DNA of 64,000 nt from Phytohabitans rumicis (GTDB lineage Bacteria; Actinomycetota; Actinomycetes; Mycobacteriales; Micromonosporaceae), in the NCBI RefSeq assembly GCF_011764445.1, contig NZ_BLPG01000001.1, forward strand, positions 1,364,001-1,428,000. Reading direction: 5' to 3'. Position 1 is the first letter of the stretch. Every line of letters begins with the position of its first letter. The notes under the pieces were generated by a model, which was not told the origin of the DNA, ran no database searches, and worked only from the letters and a program-made list of their open reading frames with translations. This document shows positions 9,599-19,225 of the stretch, in pieces. A program made the position numbers and the translations under genes.

Positions 9599-9751
9599 AT
9601 GACCGTCCTATGTAGTTAGATGGGGCGCAAGTAGCCAATGCGGCGCCTTGGACGGAACAATCCCTCGTTCGAGGGACACCGTGGTCCTTGCCGCTTTGAT
9701 TGCTAGGGTGACCGGCAAGGGAGGCACCCTTCGTTGAGGCTCAGATTTCAC
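9599..9751 (-). promoter_or_regulatory. Gap between HerA gene and cas operon with two inverted repeats
   Basis: This 153-bp gap is the only break in more than 13 kb of overlapping minus-strand genes, so it should contain the cas operon promoter. It holds a perfect palindrome TCCCTCGTTCGAGGGA at 9661-9676, a possible operator or terminator, and an inverted pair CCTTGCCG (9686-9693) and CGGCAAGG (9713-9720) that may end the HerA transcript. No -10 or -35 boxes were confidently placed. Confidence 0.5.
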
Positions 9752-12700
9752 CTACGTCGCGTTCGATGTGACAGCCGCGCCTCCTCCCAAAGGTGATGTA
9801 GCTGGGCTGCCGGAAGCGGCGGAAGGCGAGCGGCGGGCGCGGGCGACGACGTCCTCAGGGGATAGTGGGCTCGCGGGGTGGTGGCTGAGGCACAGCGGGG
9901 TCCGCGCCTTGCGGAACGGCTGACCCTCGACCGCCACATAGAACTGCCCGCTCCTCAGGCGAGAGATGTCCGGTACGTCGCCGCCCTTGAAGCGAGCCAT
10001 CTCGCGGGCCGCCTCGATGTGCACCGGCGCGTTGAGAAGCCCGAAGAACTGCGTCGCCGCGTTGCCGGGTAGTTGGCTGTGCAAGCCTTTGGGCGCCTGG
10101 GTGGCGAAGACCAGGCCGAGGCCGTACTTGCGCGCCTGGGACGCGAGCATCAACGTGCTGCGCGTGCAGGCCGTGACCGGGCCGGACGGCGCCAGCGTCT
10201 GCGCCTCGTCCATCACCAGCAGGCCGCCCAGTGGCCGGTCGAGGGCCGGGTTGCGCTTGATCCAAGAGAAGAGGGCCATCTGGAGTTGGTTGACGAAGCC
10301 CTGCCGCTTCTCCTCGCCCGGCAGTCCGACGAAGCTGATGACCGACACGCGGGCGCGCTTGCCCGGTGCCGGCGTCAGCAGCGTGCCCGGGTCGGCCGAC
10401 TCGCCGGTGCCACCGAAGAGCGGGTCGTTGATCCGGGCAGCCTCCAGATTCTCCGCCAGGTCGGCGGCGATCGCCGCAGCGCCGATCAGCTCGCTCACCC
10501 CGTCGGGCAAGTCCCGCAGCAGCTCGATCAGGCCGCTGAGGGTCGCCGCCCCGCCGTGCCGGCCGTGGTACCGCAATGCCTGCCGCAACACCGCCTGGCC
10601 ACGCAGGGACTTGGCCGTGTTGGCGGCCACCTGGGCGCGCGGGGCTAACGCGTCGACTGCGCTGTCGACCGCCTGGGTGAACTCGTCAGGGTCGTCGCGC
10701 ACGCCGCTGAAGTCGGGCAGCGGCTGGAAGGTCAGCGGCCTTCCGCCCTCCCGCCCCGGCGTCCAGACCACGACCTCCGTCGAGTCGAGGTAGTCGGTCG
10801 CCGCCTGCGCGTCGGCGTCGCTCCACGCATGTGGCGCGTCCGGCCAAGCGTCGCCGAGGCGGGCGAGGTCGTTGTTGGGATCGAGGACGATCGCGGAGAC
10901 GCCCAGCAGCGCGCACTCCTCGACCAGCCGTCGGATGAGGACTGTCTTGCCCGATCCCGACCCGGCGAAGATCGCCGTGTGCTTGCGCAGCGCGGCGAGC
11001 TCCACGTGGATGGGGTCGTCCCGGTCGAATTCGATACCCACCTGGATGTACGCCCCAGCCGGTGTGGCCACCGCAACGCTCCCGGTATCAACGCCGGCTG
11101 GTTCCAGAGTCACCTCGACCTGCGTGACAGACGGGTCAGCGTCCGCCGCGGCAGTCGGTTCGGTGTCCACGCCGGCGGTCACGGCATCAACCCAGTCGGC
11201 CCGAAGGGGCGTCTCCACGTCGACCGGCGTCACTCCCGCGCCAGGTTGGACGCTCTCAGCGGCTGGCTCGCGTCCGGCATCAGCCAGCGCGGTCGCCAGC
11301 AGTGCGATCCGCGAGGCCGGGCGCCGATCGGCCAGCCAGGCTTGGAGATCGTCCGGTTCCTCGGCGAGCAACGTCCGTAGCGCGACAAGGCTGCGCAGGT
11401 CGTTCTCGCCGAGCGGCAGCGTCCGCCCGCCGACCGCGACGAACTCCTCCACCGCCTTGCGCCGCTTGGGACTCTCCGACCACTCGTCGTTGCGCAGTAC
11501 GAAAAGCCGCCGCTGGGCGACCCCGTGGGCCAGGCCGGCAGCCACGCAGGCGTTGCGCAGGCGGGCCAGCTCAGCGTTGTAATGCTGCGCGGCAATAGCC
11601 CGGAAAGCCCAATGGGCCTCGTCCCCATTCCGCTCGTCCAGCGTCCGCCGCAGCCGTGCATGCAGCGCGGGCTTGCGGACCGGGATCGTGTCCTGGTCGA
11701 AGTCGGCGTCCGTACCCTCCCTGATCCACGCGTTCAGGGCGGACGCGAGCAGGGACGGCACCTCCGTATCCTCGTTCTCCGGGTCGAGCAACCTGGCCAC
11801 CTGTGCGTGTTCCCGCAGCGCCGCGTACCGCTCGTCCAGCAGCCGTAGCGACGAGCGGTCGGCCTGCGCTGGCACCGGCGCCGCTGTCTCGGCTGCGGCC
11901 GCGAGCGTCGTCATCTCGGTGAGCTCGCCGTTGAGTACGCACGAGCGGATGTGTCGTTCGACGTTGATGAGCAGCTGTCGCGGCGTGAAGTCGGCGGCGT
12001 CGGCGAACGCCTCGGGCCGCACTGGCCAAGTCGGGTACGGCGGCACGAACCCGACCTCGTCGTAGTGCGCAGCGAGTCGGCGCTCGATCAGCGACCTGCC
12101 GACGCCGGCGTCCGGGATCGACTCGAGCGTGGCTGTCTCGCGAAACCGGTCCTGCACGGTGTCAACCGCGTTGCTCTTGATCACCGCCCACGACACGGGC
12201 AGCAGAGCGAGAACGGTCACCGTGCGCCAGGTCATCTCACGCAGCTCCATCAGGCCGCCGGCGACCTGGTCGAGCCGGACCGCCGCGCGCCAGTCCTCTG
12301 TATCGGTCTCGGTGGGCGTAGCAGCGCTGAAGCTTCGTTTTGCCACCTGAGCGATGAGGCCGTCGACCTGGTCTACCGCGATGACCGAGGGCCCGGTGAG
12401 CGCGAGGAGTCGGGACACGTCGGAGACGAGTTCCTGCGCCAACCTGCGGGTCGGCCCGATGCCCCACGCGGTCCGTTCGCCGGCTTCCGCCTCGTCCGCA
12501 GCGAGCAAATACGACATCGCGACGTCCTGCACTCGCTGGTCGGGACCGGCGAGCAGGGCCAGGGCACGGGCGGTGTCCCGGCATCCGATCCCGATCTGGC
12601 GGCTCATGCCGCCCAGGGCCGCGGCGAACGCGTCCAGCCGCTCTGGTGTCATCGGTGCCCGACCAGCGACCGCCATCCGGGTAACCACGGGAAGGTCGAG

Positions 12701-13099
12701 CGCGTCGGTAAGGCGTTGCAGGAACACGTGCAGCTGCGTCGTACCGTCGCCATCGACCGGCTGGTGCAGGCCGTCAACCATCGACACCGAGGCACTGCGC
12801 CAGAACGCGTCGGCGTCGAGCAGGTTGACCAGAAAGAAGTAACCTCCCCGGAGTTGGGTTAACTCACGGACCCGGCTGAGCAGATGGGTCTTCCCGGCAC
12901 CCCGCTGGCCCTTCACCGCGACGCCGATGGGGCTGGCGTCCGGACTACGTTCGGCCGCGGCCAAGCCGTCGAGGACGGTCGTGAGAACGTCCGTATGCAG
13001 GCCATCGACATGGAACCGTGGGGGGTGCCAGACGTCGTTCCTGGTCGGCGCGTAGTTGAACTGGAGGTGCGCGAGCGCCTTCAGCATCGTCTCGGTCAC
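9752..13099 (-). CDS. Dual-ATPase protein: N-terminal AAA, C-terminal HerA/FtsK-type ATPase
   Basis: The 1115-residue protein has two P-loops. The first, GQRGAGKT at 64-71, is followed by IAVDQVDGL near 245, an ORC/KAP-like AAA pattern. The second, GSGSGKT near 713, with a Walker B LLVMDEAQTLAP near 960 and GLVFATQAPKGL near 1000, is typical of HerA/VirB4-type pumping ATPases. The 250-700 middle is helical and unassigned. HerA ATPases commonly pair with nucleases in DNA-end processing and phage defence, and a nuclease gene lies two genes upstream. The GTG start overlaps the preceding stop (GTGA). The gene is last in a four-gene cassette, and 153 bp separate it from csb1. The ATPase calls are firm; the defence role is inferred. 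Confidence 0.85.
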   Translation of the reverse strand: MTETMLKALAHLQFNYAPTRNDVWHPPRFHVDGLHTDVLTTVLDGLAAAERSPDASPIGVAVKGQRGAGKTHLLSRVRELTQLRGGYFFLVNLLDADAFWRSASVSMVDGLHQPVDGDGTTQLHVFLQRLTDALDLPVVTRMAVAGRAPMTPERLDAFAAALGGMSRQIGIGCRDTARALALLAGPDQRVQDVAMSYLLAADEAEAGERTAWGIGPTRRLAQELVSDVSRLLALTGPSVIAVDQVDGLIAQVAKRSFSAATPTETDTEDWRAAVRLDQVAGGLMELREMTWRTVTVLALLPVSWAVIKSNAVDTVQDRFRETATLESIPDAGVGRSLIERRLAAHYDEVGFVPPYPTWPVRPEAFADAADFTPRQLLINVERHIRSCVLNGELTEMTTLAAAAETAAPVPAQADRSSLRLLDERYAALREHAQVARLLDPENEDTEVPSLLASALNAWIREGTDADFDQDTIPVRKPALHARLRRTLDERNGDEAHWAFRAIAAQHYNAELARLRNACVAAGLAHGVAQRRLFVLRNDEWSESPKRRKAVEEFVAVGGRTLPLGENDLRSLVALRTLLAEEPDDLQAWLADRRPASRIALLATALADAGREPAAESVQPGAGVTPVDVETPLRADWVDAVTAGVDTEPTAAADADPSVTQVEVTLEPAGVDTGSVAVATPAGAYIQVGIEFDRDDPIHVELAALRKHTAIFAGSGSGKTVLIRRLVEECALLGVSAIVLDPNNDLARLGDAWPDAPHAWSDADAQAATDYLDSTEVVVWTPGREGGRPLTFQPLPDFSGVRDDPDEFTQAVDSAVDALAPRAQVAANTAKSLRGQAVLRQALRYHGRHGGAATLSGLIELLRDLPDGVSELIGAAAIAADLAENLEAARINDPLFGGTGESADPGTLLTPAPGKRARVSVISFVGLPGEEKRQGFVNQLQMALFSWIKRNPALDRPLGGLLVMDEAQTLAPSGPVTACTRSTLMLASQARKYGLGLVFATQAPKGLHSQLPGNAATQFFGLLNAPVHIEAAREMARFKGGDVPDISRLRSGQFYVAVEGQPFRKARTPLCLSHHPASPLSPEDVVARARRSPSAASGSPATSPLGGGAAVTSNAT

Positions 13100-13761
13100 G
13101 AGACCCCCATCGAGATCGAGTGCTTGGGCTGATCACCGATCACCACCGCCGCGGCCCGAGTACGCGCGTCGAGCGTCTTCTGGTTGGCCTCGGGCAGGAG
13201 GGTCACGCCCCGCCGGCGGTTGAGCCGGCGCAGCGCCGCGTCAACGTCGGCCGGGACGAGGTCGCCGATCACGTCACGCAGGTCGGCGAGGTTCACCAGG
13301 TCACCGGCACGGTGGGCGATCATCCGGTAGGCCGCGCGCACGCGCTCCTCGACATTCTGCTCGGCCGGGGCCCGTTCGCGAGATGGCAAGCCGGTCGCGA
13401 CGGGAGGGTTCGACATGGCGACGAACTCGGCGAGGCTGGACCGCTGGGCCGCGAGGAAGCGACCCAACCGCCGGAGCACCGCGTACAGAGCGCCACCGGC
13501 GGCACCTGAACGAGGTGGCGCCGCCCCGACGTCAAGCTGGGTGGCGCAGTGCGCCCATCCCTTGTCTCCCAACGCCAGTACGAGCCGGCCCGAGGCGCGC
13601 TCTACCTCTATCAACTTCAACCGCTCCAGCTTTTCCCGCGACCCCTTCTTCAACTGGCACCCATGGTCACGAGTCAAACTCACATTGGGAACCGGCCCCG
13701 CCTCGGCCATGAGAATGAAGAGCGCGGCCGCCTCGACCGATGTCAGGTGTTCGTTCGGCAC
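13096..13761 (-). CDS. Unrecognised wHTH-like protein of HerA-nuclease cassette
   Basis: The 221-residue protein is not a family I recognise. Two segments look like small helical DNA-binding folds: residues 5-70 (LTSVEAAALFILMAEAGPVP, then a KLERLKLIEVERASGRLVL wing-like stretch) and residues 135-200 (VNLADLRDVIGDLVPADVDAALRRLNRRRGV). The start is a GTG one base after the nuclease stop, preceded by AAAGGA. An ATG far upstream at 13872 would add residues antisense-like to the nuclease. Its stop overlaps the HerA start in GTGA. It plausibly bridges DNA, nuclease and ATPase, but that is inference from position only. Confidence 0.7.
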   Translation of the reverse strand: MPNEHLTSVEAAALFILMAEAGPVPNVSLTRDHGCQLKKGSREKLERLKLIEVERASGRLVLALGDKGWAHCATQLDVGAAPPRSGAAGGALYAVLRRLGRFLAAQRSSLAEFVAMSNPPVATGLPSRERAPAEQNVEERVRAAYRMIAHRAGDLVNLADLRDVIGDLVPADVDAALRRLNRRRGVTLLPEANQKTLDARTRAAAVVIGDQPKHSISMGVS

Positions 13762-13762
13762 G

Positions 13763-14614
13763 TCAGTTTCCTTTCCCGGCCCGCCTACGGTTGGCGAGAA
13801 ACTGCTGAAGAAGTGCGAGCACGTTCTCGATGTCGTCGAGCACCTGCGTGTTGGTGAAGCGGAGCACGGCATACCCGTTGAGTTGGAGCATCACGTCACG
13901 GTGACGATCTTCGGCGTATTTCCCTGCCGCCCGATGATCATCGCCGTCGATTTCGACGATGCACCGCTCCCTTTTCCACAGCAGGTCGACGCGGACGGGG
14001 TTAACCAACGGGCCCGGCCGGATGGTGTGATTCCAGGCCCGGCCGGCCGCCCACGCCCGATCGGCGAGGACGGCTTCAAGCACCACCTCGGCGCGGCTAG
14101 TGGGATGCGGCTTGCCGACGACGATATGACGCTGTGACCTGCGAGCCGATCGCTCCCGACGCGGCCGCGGATTCTCGTCGATCGGCTCTCGGGGTCGGAC
14201 GCTGGAAACCGCCGGCGCGGATCCCGCGACCACGGTCTCCCGTCCAGGCCGAGCCACAGCAATCTCCGACAACCAGTCGATGGCCGGCAGGGATTCACCG
14301 CAGATCCACACCGCGAGCCGACCACAGTCGACCAGCCATTGCGCCGCCCGCACCAGGGCGAGCGCTTCACTCTCGTCGAGATCGTCGGGTGCCTGCAGGA
14401 GCAACGCACAGGCCGGCCGCCCGAAGCTGGCCGCGAGTACCCGCGCCAGCCCGAGCACGCGTACCTCGGGCGGGTGCCGTCGCGTTCGCGGCCCCCGCCT
14501 GGCCAGAGCACCGATCGCCAGGTCGGCGAGAAAAGGACCGTACTGGGCGGTTTCGGCGGCATGAGCAAAAGCGACCGCCCGGACGGCAGTCACCGCGGCA
14601 CCGGCCGACGTCAC
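13763..14614 (-). CDS. PD-(D/E)XK nuclease, Vsr/DUF559-like C-terminal domain
   Basis: This 283-residue protein starts at a GTG overlapping the preceding small gene (GTGA). The C-terminal third carries a restriction-endonuclease-fold motif set, VRVDLLW (Asp near 208) then IVEIDGDDH (Glu and Asp near 219-223), followed by EDRHRDVMLQLNGYAVLRFTN. This is the pattern of very-short-patch-repair-like DUF559 nucleases. The N-terminal 150 residues are Ala/Leu-rich and unassigned. Translation from an ATG at 14806 gives a poor-quality N-terminus in the frame opposite the small gene and is rejected. Together with the HerA-like ATPase it suggests a DNA-degrading complex. Confidence 0.75.
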   Translation of the reverse strand: MTSAGAAVTAVRAVAFAHAAETAQYGPFLADLAIGALARRGPRTRRHPPEVRVLGLARVLAASFGRPACALLLQAPDDLDESEALALVRAAQWLVDCGRLAVWICGESLPAIDWLSEIAVARPGRETVVAGSAPAVSSVRPREPIDENPRPRRERSARRSQRHIVVGKPHPTSRAEVVLEAVLADRAWAAGRAWNHTIRPGPLVNPVRVDLLWKRERCIVEIDGDDHRAAGKYAEDRHRDVMLQLNGYAVLRFTNTQVLDDIENVLALLQQFLANRRRAGKGN

Positions 14615-15012
14615 GATGCCTTCCACCCCGGCAGCCAAGCCGGGAAAAGTTGACCGGCGGCCACCTCCATCTCGTCCAGAGTGGAGGCGACCGTCGCGTT
14701 CTGGCTCCGGGACCGTGTCACCTGTTGGACGAGGACGGCCGGAGTATTGAGCGGCGCATTCGCTACCGCCAGGTCGAGATCGTTCGGGCGGAAGCACTTT
14801 ATCCATACCACCCGATCAGTCGGAATCTCTGAAAGAGAAAAGGCCACCGGCACACCTAACATGAGATGACGGCGCTCATTTTGGTGGGCCGCCAGTAGGG
14901 CGGCAATCGCCCGGTCGGGGACGAGTCGGCACTGTCCGGCACCACTTGCTGGCCGATCAACGGGGTTATTCCGGGTACACTCGGTCGACGCAGGACAGGA
15001 TCCCGGGATCAA
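14611..15012 (-). CDS. Small unrecognised protein, first gene of HerA-nuclease cassette
   Basis: The open frame encodes 133 residues from an ATG at 15012, or 83 from an ATG at 14862 (MLGVPVAFSLSEIPTDR). The second half, DRVVWIKCFRPNDLDLAVANAP and PAVLVQQVTRS, looks like ordinary folded protein. The first 35 residues are less convincing, so the start is uncertain. The TGA stop overlaps the nuclease GTG, which argues that this frame is truly translated and coupled. I do not recognise the family. Upstream, 15013-15151 separates it from the oppositely directed array 2 leader and should hold its promoter. Confidence 0.55.
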   Translation of the reverse strand: MIPGSCPASTECTRNNPVDRPASGAGQCRLVPDRAIAALLAAHQNERRHLMLGVPVAFSLSEIPTDRVVWIKCFRPNDLDLAVANAPLNTPAVLVQQVTRSRSQNATVASTLDEMEVAAGQLFPAWLPGWKAS

Positions 15013-15151
15013 GAACGCGATCTTGCGACTTGATCGGCTGCCGCCGTTCGATCACCGATCACTCGCCACGATCCTCTAGATCATCGGCGAAGCCTCCGTC
15101 GTCCCGCACTCAAGCGCGCACCTGTCGCGGAGGCGTTTATCCAGCTACCGC

Positions 15152-15265
15152 ACCCTGCGGCACACCACAGTCGCAGTTCCCGGCGACGCCACCCGATCAT
15201 GGAGAACGCACCCTTCGCAACCGACCGGCTTGGGCGCTGCTCAAGGTGGCTAGAATTTCGGCCCT
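15152..15265 (+). promoter_or_regulatory. Leader of CRISPR array 2
   Basis: The 73 bp before the first repeat (15193-15265) match the reverse complement of 899-971 at about 80 percent. Similarity continues weakly to about 15152, including CCCTGCGG and CAGTCGCAGT against the array 1 counterpart. The intact repeats begin here and the decayed ones are at the far end, which independently supports this side as the leader. Transcription is rightward, away from the cas genes. Confidence 0.85.
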
Positions 15266-18200
15266 GTCGCAGCTCCCAGCGGAGCTGCCCTTCATCGAGG
15301 CGTCACGAGTCCCACTCCAGCCACGGGCACGGCCGCAAGGTCGCAGCTCCCAGCGGAGCTGCCCTTCATCGAGGCGTGCGGTGCCCGTGCAGTCGGCCTG
15401 GAACAGCCGTCGCAGCTCCCAGCGGAGCTGCCCTTCATCGAGGCGCGCGCGGCGTGCGGCCAGGCGGCGGCGGGGGCGGCGTCGCAGCTCCCAGCGGAGC
15501 TGCCCTTCATCGAGGCACGGTGTCGGAGGCCGCGTTTTTCATCGCGTCCGCGTCGCAGCTCCCAGCGGAGCTGCCCTTCATCGAGGCCCGACCACGGCCA
15601 CGCCCAGGACGACGAGCACCTTCCCGTCGCAGCTCCCAGCGGAGCTGCCCTTCATCGAGGCGTGACGCCGGTAGAGCCGGCCGAGTTTGCGACCTTCAAC
15701 AGTCGCAGCTCCCAGCGGAGCTGCCCTTCATCGAGGCGGAAGTTCTCGATGCGTTGGCGCCGGCCGGCGTCGTCGCAGCTCCCAGCGGAGCTGCCCTTCA
15801 TCGAGGCGTGGCAGTCACGGTCATATCCCCGATCAGCCCAGGGTCGCAGCTCCCAGCGGAGCTGCCCTTCATCGAGGCGGCGCCGGGTAGCCGGCGGGGG
15901 CGCCGGGGTACTGCGGTCGCAGCTCCCAGCGGAGCTGCCCTTCATCGAGGCCCCGACTCGCCGCCGCGGCCATCGTGTCGTTCGTGGGTCGCAGCTCCCA
16001 GCGGAGCTGCCCTTCATCGAGGCGGGGGTGTCCAAGGGTACCCATACGGGGAAAAACAGACAGTCGCAGCTCCCAGCGGAGCTGCCCTTCATCGAGGCTC
16101 GGTTGGGCGTACGGAGGCGGCATTTCGACGGTCGCAGCTCCCAGCGGAGCTGCCCTTCATCGAGGCACAGCAAGGGATTCCCGCTCATCGTCCACTAAGG
16201 GTCGCAGCTCCCAGCGGAGCTGCCCTTCATCGAGGCTCCTCGGGTTCACGTGATCACTGTCGGCTGATCGACTGGTCGCAGCTCCCAGCGGAGCTGCCCT
16301 TCATCGAGGCGAGGTCGCGCCCTCGTGCGTGCTCGTGCAGATGGGTCGCAGCTCCCAGCGGAGCTGCCCTTCATCGAGGCCTGGCCGCCGGCGACGGTGA
16401 AGATGGTGCGGGTGTCGGCCGGTCGCAGCTCCCAGCGGAGCTGCCCTTCATCGAGGCTGCCCGGGGTGCCCGTCGTGCCCTGGCTGCCCTGTCGCAGCTC
16501 CCAGCGGAGCTGCCCTTCATCGAGGCTTCTATCGGCCCTCGGGAGTGACCCGGGGGCCGATCCGCGTCGCAGCTCCCAGCGGAGCTGCCCTTCATCGAGG
16601 CGTGTCGGAGATCGGCGAGCACCGCGAGATTGCGCACGCTGGTCGCAGCTCCCAGCGGAGCTGCCCTTCATCGAGGCTCCGGCATGTCCGGCAGCAGGAT
16701 GTCGCCGAAGATGTCGAAGGTCGCAGCTCCCAGCGGAGCTGCCCTTCATCGAGGCAACTACGACGGCTCGGACATCACGACCGACTAGTCGCAGCTCCCA
16801 GCGGAGCTGCCCTTCATCGAGGCGTTTCCTTCGTCGGGCGCGGGCAGACGCTCGAACAGCGTCGCAGCTCCCAGCGGAGCTGCCCTTCATCGAGGCGCGA
16901 TCCTCGACCGGATGGAGCGGGAAGCCGAGCAGTCCGGTCGCAGCTCCCAGCGGAGCTGCCCTTCATCGAGGCCCCCGAAACGTCGTCGCGGCTGGCCTGC
17001 CCGGCGGAGCAGGTCGCAGCTCCCAGCGGAGCTGCCCTTCATCGAGGCACACGGATTTCCGGTGACGGATCTCCGTCAATTTCAATGTCGCAGCTCCCAG
17101 CGGAGCTGCCCTTCATCGAGGCCCAGCTCCGCGGTGAGCGCCTCTCGCACCGTCAGGTCGCAGCTCCCAGCGGAGCTGCCCTTCATCGAGGCAGCACGAT
17201 CGTAGACGTCCGGCGAAGACATGAGGTCGCAGCTCCCAGCGGAGCTGCCCTTCATCGAGGCAGCGTTGCGCAGTTCGCCGCGGATCGTCAGGGGCCGAGG
17301 TCGCAGCTCCCAGCGGAGCTGCCCTTCATCGAGGCCCACCTGCGGCCCGGCTGGCCGCGCTGCGACGTGCTGTCGCAGCTCCCAGCGGAGCTGCCCTTCA
17401 TCGAGGCCCGTCCCCGCCCGGGTCGTCCATGTAGGTCGGCATCGCGGTCGCAGCTCCCAGCGGAGCTGCCCTTCATCGAGGCCAGGCCATCAGGGCACCT
17501 CCAGCCGATCCCACGACACGGTCGCAGCTCCCAGCGGAGCTGCCCTTCATCGAGGCGTGGATCGCCCTGACGCTTCCAGCGCCCGTGGTGCAGGTCGCAG
17601 CTCCCAGCGGAGCTGCCCTTCATCGAGGCCGCCTGGCGAAGGTCGACGGCTCTCCTGTGTGGACGGTCGCAGCTCCCAGCGGAGCTGCCCTTCATCGAGG
17701 CACGGCGTCTGCGGCCCCGCAGCGCTTCGGCCCGATGAAGTCGCAGCTCCCAGCGGAGCTGCCCTTCATCGAGGCTAGTTCTCTGACCTCTCCCACCGTT
17801 TGTGGCCGTGTCGCAGCTCCCAGCGGAGCTGCCCTTCATCGAGGCGCGAGCGCGGCGGCCGGCGGCTGGCTGCTGGACCAGGTCGCAGCTCCCAGCGGAG
17901 CTGCCCTTCATCGAGGCGGGAACGAGAGCAGTGCGGGCACTTCCACCGCCGCTGAAGTCACAGCTCCCAGCGGAGCTGCCCTTCATCGAGGCGTATGGCG
18001 TCAGGATTGGGTACAGCACGATCGTAGAGTCGCAGCTCCCAGCGGAGCTGCCCTTCATCGAGGCGGCCGCCACCACGCCCGCCACGCGCGCAGCAGCTCG
18101 GTCGCAGCTCCCAGCGGAGCTGCCCTTCATCGAGGCGCGAGGCCGGAAGGCCGCCGGTGACCGGTTCCAACGTTGCAGCTCCCAGCGGAGCTGCCCTTCA

Positions 18201-18793
18201 TCGAGGCGCCGCGCGCAGCGTGGCCACTGTGGACCCGTGCCGCGTTGCAGCTCCCAGCGGAGCTGCCCTTCATCGAGGCTGGACGAAGACCGGGTCGTTG
18301 GTGATCCGGTATCCGAGTTGCAGCTCCCAGCGGAGCTGCCCTTCATCGAGGCGCGTTGGGGATGCGCACGGGCCGGTATTCGGCCCCCGTCGCAGCTCCC
18401 AGCGGAGCTGCCCTATCGAGGCGCCTTCGCCGTGGTCAGCGCGGTCCCGGTCATCAGGTCGAGTCGCAGCTCCCAGCGGAGCTGCCCATCATCGAGGCTG
18501 TCTGGCGGATCCGCGGCACACCCCAATCGGGGTGGTCGCAGCTCCCAGCAAAGCTGCCCTTCATCGATCGAGGCCGGCCGCAGGCGATCTGCACCGTCAC
18601 GGGCGTCTGTCGCAGCTCCCAGCAGAGCTGCCCTTCATCGAGGCGTCTGCGCGGTCACGTCGTCGTAGAAGCCGGCGCATTCACGTCGCAGCTCCCATCG
18701 GAGTTGCCTTCATCGAGGCGCCGCGACGGTACTCGGAGGAACCTGGAAGACCTGCTGGTCGCAGCTCCCATCGGAGCTGCCCTTCATCGAGGC
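15266..18793 (+). CRISPR. CRISPR array 2 (type I-G), 49 repeats
   Basis: I count 49 repeats of 36 bp and 48 spacers, mostly 33-40 bp. In transcript orientation each repeat starts GTCGCAGCTCCCAGC and ends CCTTCATCGAGGC, with an 8-bp hairpin GCAGCTCC/GGAGCTGC closed by CAGC. It differs from the array 1 repeat at three positions: the second base, one loop base and one base in the 3' handle. Decay appears towards the right end: GTCACAGC at 17957, GTTGCAGC at 18172, 18244 and 18317, a 2-bp deletion at 18389, a 4-bp insertion at 18535, and substitutions or a deletion at 18463, 18609, 18685 and 18758. That is the old, trailer end. Confidence 0.99.
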
Positions 18794-19012
18794 CATGCAC
18801 AACGCCTCGGCCGGCGTTTACGGCGCCCCCAAGGATCACCGCCGAACTACCGACAACGGCAGCAAGCAGGTGAACCATGAACGTGTAGGCCCCATCCGTC
18901 GCCCACGCTCCCAACCCTTCGAGATCATTGAGGATGGCGGGGCCTGCCGCGTCCAACAAGGCTGGCTCCCACCAACCTGGAGTGTGGCAGACCCCGGTAG
19001 ATCCGTCTGCGG

Positions 19013-19225
19013 CTATGCTGTCGACGCGGTAGGGGCGGCGTACGGCTGCCCCGCAACTTGGGCCAGCCCGGTGAAGAACGCCTGATAGAGGTGCATCAGG
19101 CTCTCGGCCAACTCCTCGCATTGGGACGGCTCGATCACGATGGCGTGCTTGTCTGCGTACGCGGCGATCCGCTGCGCTGCGACCGTCACCGCCGCCTTCG
19201 CAGCGTCCGAGTTCACCGGCATCAT
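19013..19225 (-). CDS. Small partner protein of XRE regulator
   Basis: This 70-residue helical, Ala-rich protein begins MMPVNSDAAKAAVTVAAQR, and its ATG overlaps the stop of the XRE gene upstream (ATGA). DUF5753-type regulators are often followed by a short co-transcribed partner such as a DUF397 protein. This one does not show the DUF397 pattern, so no family is assigned. Coupling makes it a believable gene. Confidence 0.6.
   Translation of the reverse strand: MMPVNSDAAKAAVTVAAQRIAAYADKHAIVIEPSQCEELAESLMHLYQAFFTGLAQVAGQPYAAPTASTA

Noticed and set aside
15199-16548. Long open frames through array 2 (also others at 16246-18346 and 71-967 in array 1).
   Set aside because: The 36-bp repeat has no stop in some frames, so CRISPR arrays produce artificial repetitive frames.
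17630-17665. A spacer of array 2 shares 18 bases (CGCCTGGCGAAGGTCGAC) with cas3 at 4645-4662.
   Set aside because: The match covers only half of the spacer and ends abruptly, and the shared word is ordinary high-GC codon sequence, so a self-targeting spacer is not supported. A full spacer search against the whole genome would settle it.
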